A stretch of 64,000 nucleotides of DNA from CBDDIP01 sp965279405 (GTDB lineage: Bacteria > Actinomycetota > Acidimicrobiia > Acidimicrobiales > Ilumatobacteraceae). Both the position numbers and the translations under genes were made by a program. A model generated the notes under the pieces. The model was not told where the DNA came from, searched no databases, and saw nothing but the letters and a program-made list of their open reading frames with translations. The stretch covers positions 186,001 through 250,000 of the forward strand of contig OZ257157.1 in assembly GCA_965279405.1 (NCBI GenBank). The letters are read 5' to 3'. Below are positions 63,873-64,000 of the stretch, one piece after another; position 1 is the first letter of the stretch; each line of letters opens with the position of its first letter.

Positions 63873-64000
63873 ATGTTGCAGATCAGTGATGCCGACGAAC
63901 ACGATCGTGGCGCGGTCGACGACGTGGCGGTCGCCCTGCGCGCCGTGGCAGACGAGCCGCGCCTGACGGTCGCGCTGCAGCAGGCGGAAGCACTTCGGTT
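63873..64000 (+). CDS. Start of an unrecognised gene (cut by the window edge)
   Basis: ATG 63873 follows a GGAG ribosome site (TACGGAGTCACG) and the frame is open to the end of the window: MLQISDADEHDRGAVDDVAV then ALRAVADEPRLTVALQQAEA and LR. It is charged and probably helical; no domain is recognised. Divergent from CorA. Too short to judge. Confidence 0.5.
   Translation, partial: MLQISDADEHDRGAVDDVAVALRAVADEPRLTVALQQAEALR

Noticed and set aside
62727..63902. CorA start at the distal GTG 63902
   Set aside because: It would overlap the divergent start at 63873 and includes a hairpin; the family domain begins at 63698. The Cys/His part is kept as a finding.

Overview
The window is about 64 kb of very GC-rich DNA with densely packed genes, frequent GTG and TTG starts, and many start/stop overlaps (ATGA, GTGA, TGATG). 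Gene content (Thr-rich lipoprotein linkers, LivK-type binding lipoproteins, SigJ-type sigma factor, tandem VOC proteins, SCO6745-like and Clp_N regulators) points to an actinobacterium, plausibly class Acidimicrobiia (Ilumatobacter-like). That placement is inference. No rRNA, tRNA, CRISPR array, transposase, integrase or phage gene was recognised. No gene-free stretch exceeds about 250 bases.

Layout. 1-10.7 kb: cut-off lipoprotein; nitroreductase, serine hydrolase and RarD permease on +; enoyl-CoA hydratase with a TetR regulator, and BioY with a LivK-like lipoprotein, on -; then DUF305 protein, a zinc-peptidase lipoprotein with a degenerate second half, and Ppx/GppA. 10.7-20.9 kb: hydrolase and secreted lipase (head to head), sugar kinase with GH4 glycosidase, L,D-transpeptidase, GT2 glycosyltransferase, a small protein coupled to a Rieske oxygenase, and argG. 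20.9-26.4 kb is the accessory-looking part: a 5'-truncated gene remnant, an M20 peptidase, an S15-type lipoprotein peptidase, an XRE/MmyB-type regulator and an unrecognised gene. Two copies of a tandem palindrome (GACAA-N6-TTGTC twice, 21 bp apart) flank this interval.

26.4-44.7 kb: prfC; sigma factor with FAD oxidoreductase; HxlR-SCP2 regulator divergent from an MFS exporter; pirin; hydrolase; L-2-hydroxyglutarate oxidase; an intact GGDEF-EAL protein with a coupled lipoprotein; a TrxB-like flavoprotein divergent from an XRE-cupin regulator with a three-half-site operator candidate; FAH-family hydrolase, aromatic-type monooxygenase, second MFS exporter, aldo/keto reductase. 44.7-50.9 kb: an array of hairpins in 52-bp tandem repeats, then a minus-strand group (VOC, PLP decarboxylase, NUDIX, acyl-CoA synthetase) and a NarL-type two-component system. 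50.9-64 kb: a four-module PCD/VOC protein, a giant membrane protein, MmcQ-AraC divergent from DUF4242, a beta-propeller lipoprotein, an SCO6745-like protein, a Clp_N/HTH protein with a double palindrome at its start, a cbbX-like operon (AAA protein, PF10118 hydrolase, membrane protein, CrtC/DUF7064-like protein), CorA, and a cut-off gene.

Most of the window is chromosomal housekeeping and catabolic/accessory metabolism. The least explained signals are the paired tandem palindromes at 20.9 and 25.6 kb, the pseudo-peptidase duplication at 7.6-9.2 kb, the double CGTCAAC/GTTGACG operator at 59.4 kb, cbbX without Rubisco in the window, and the hairpin array at 44.8 kb.
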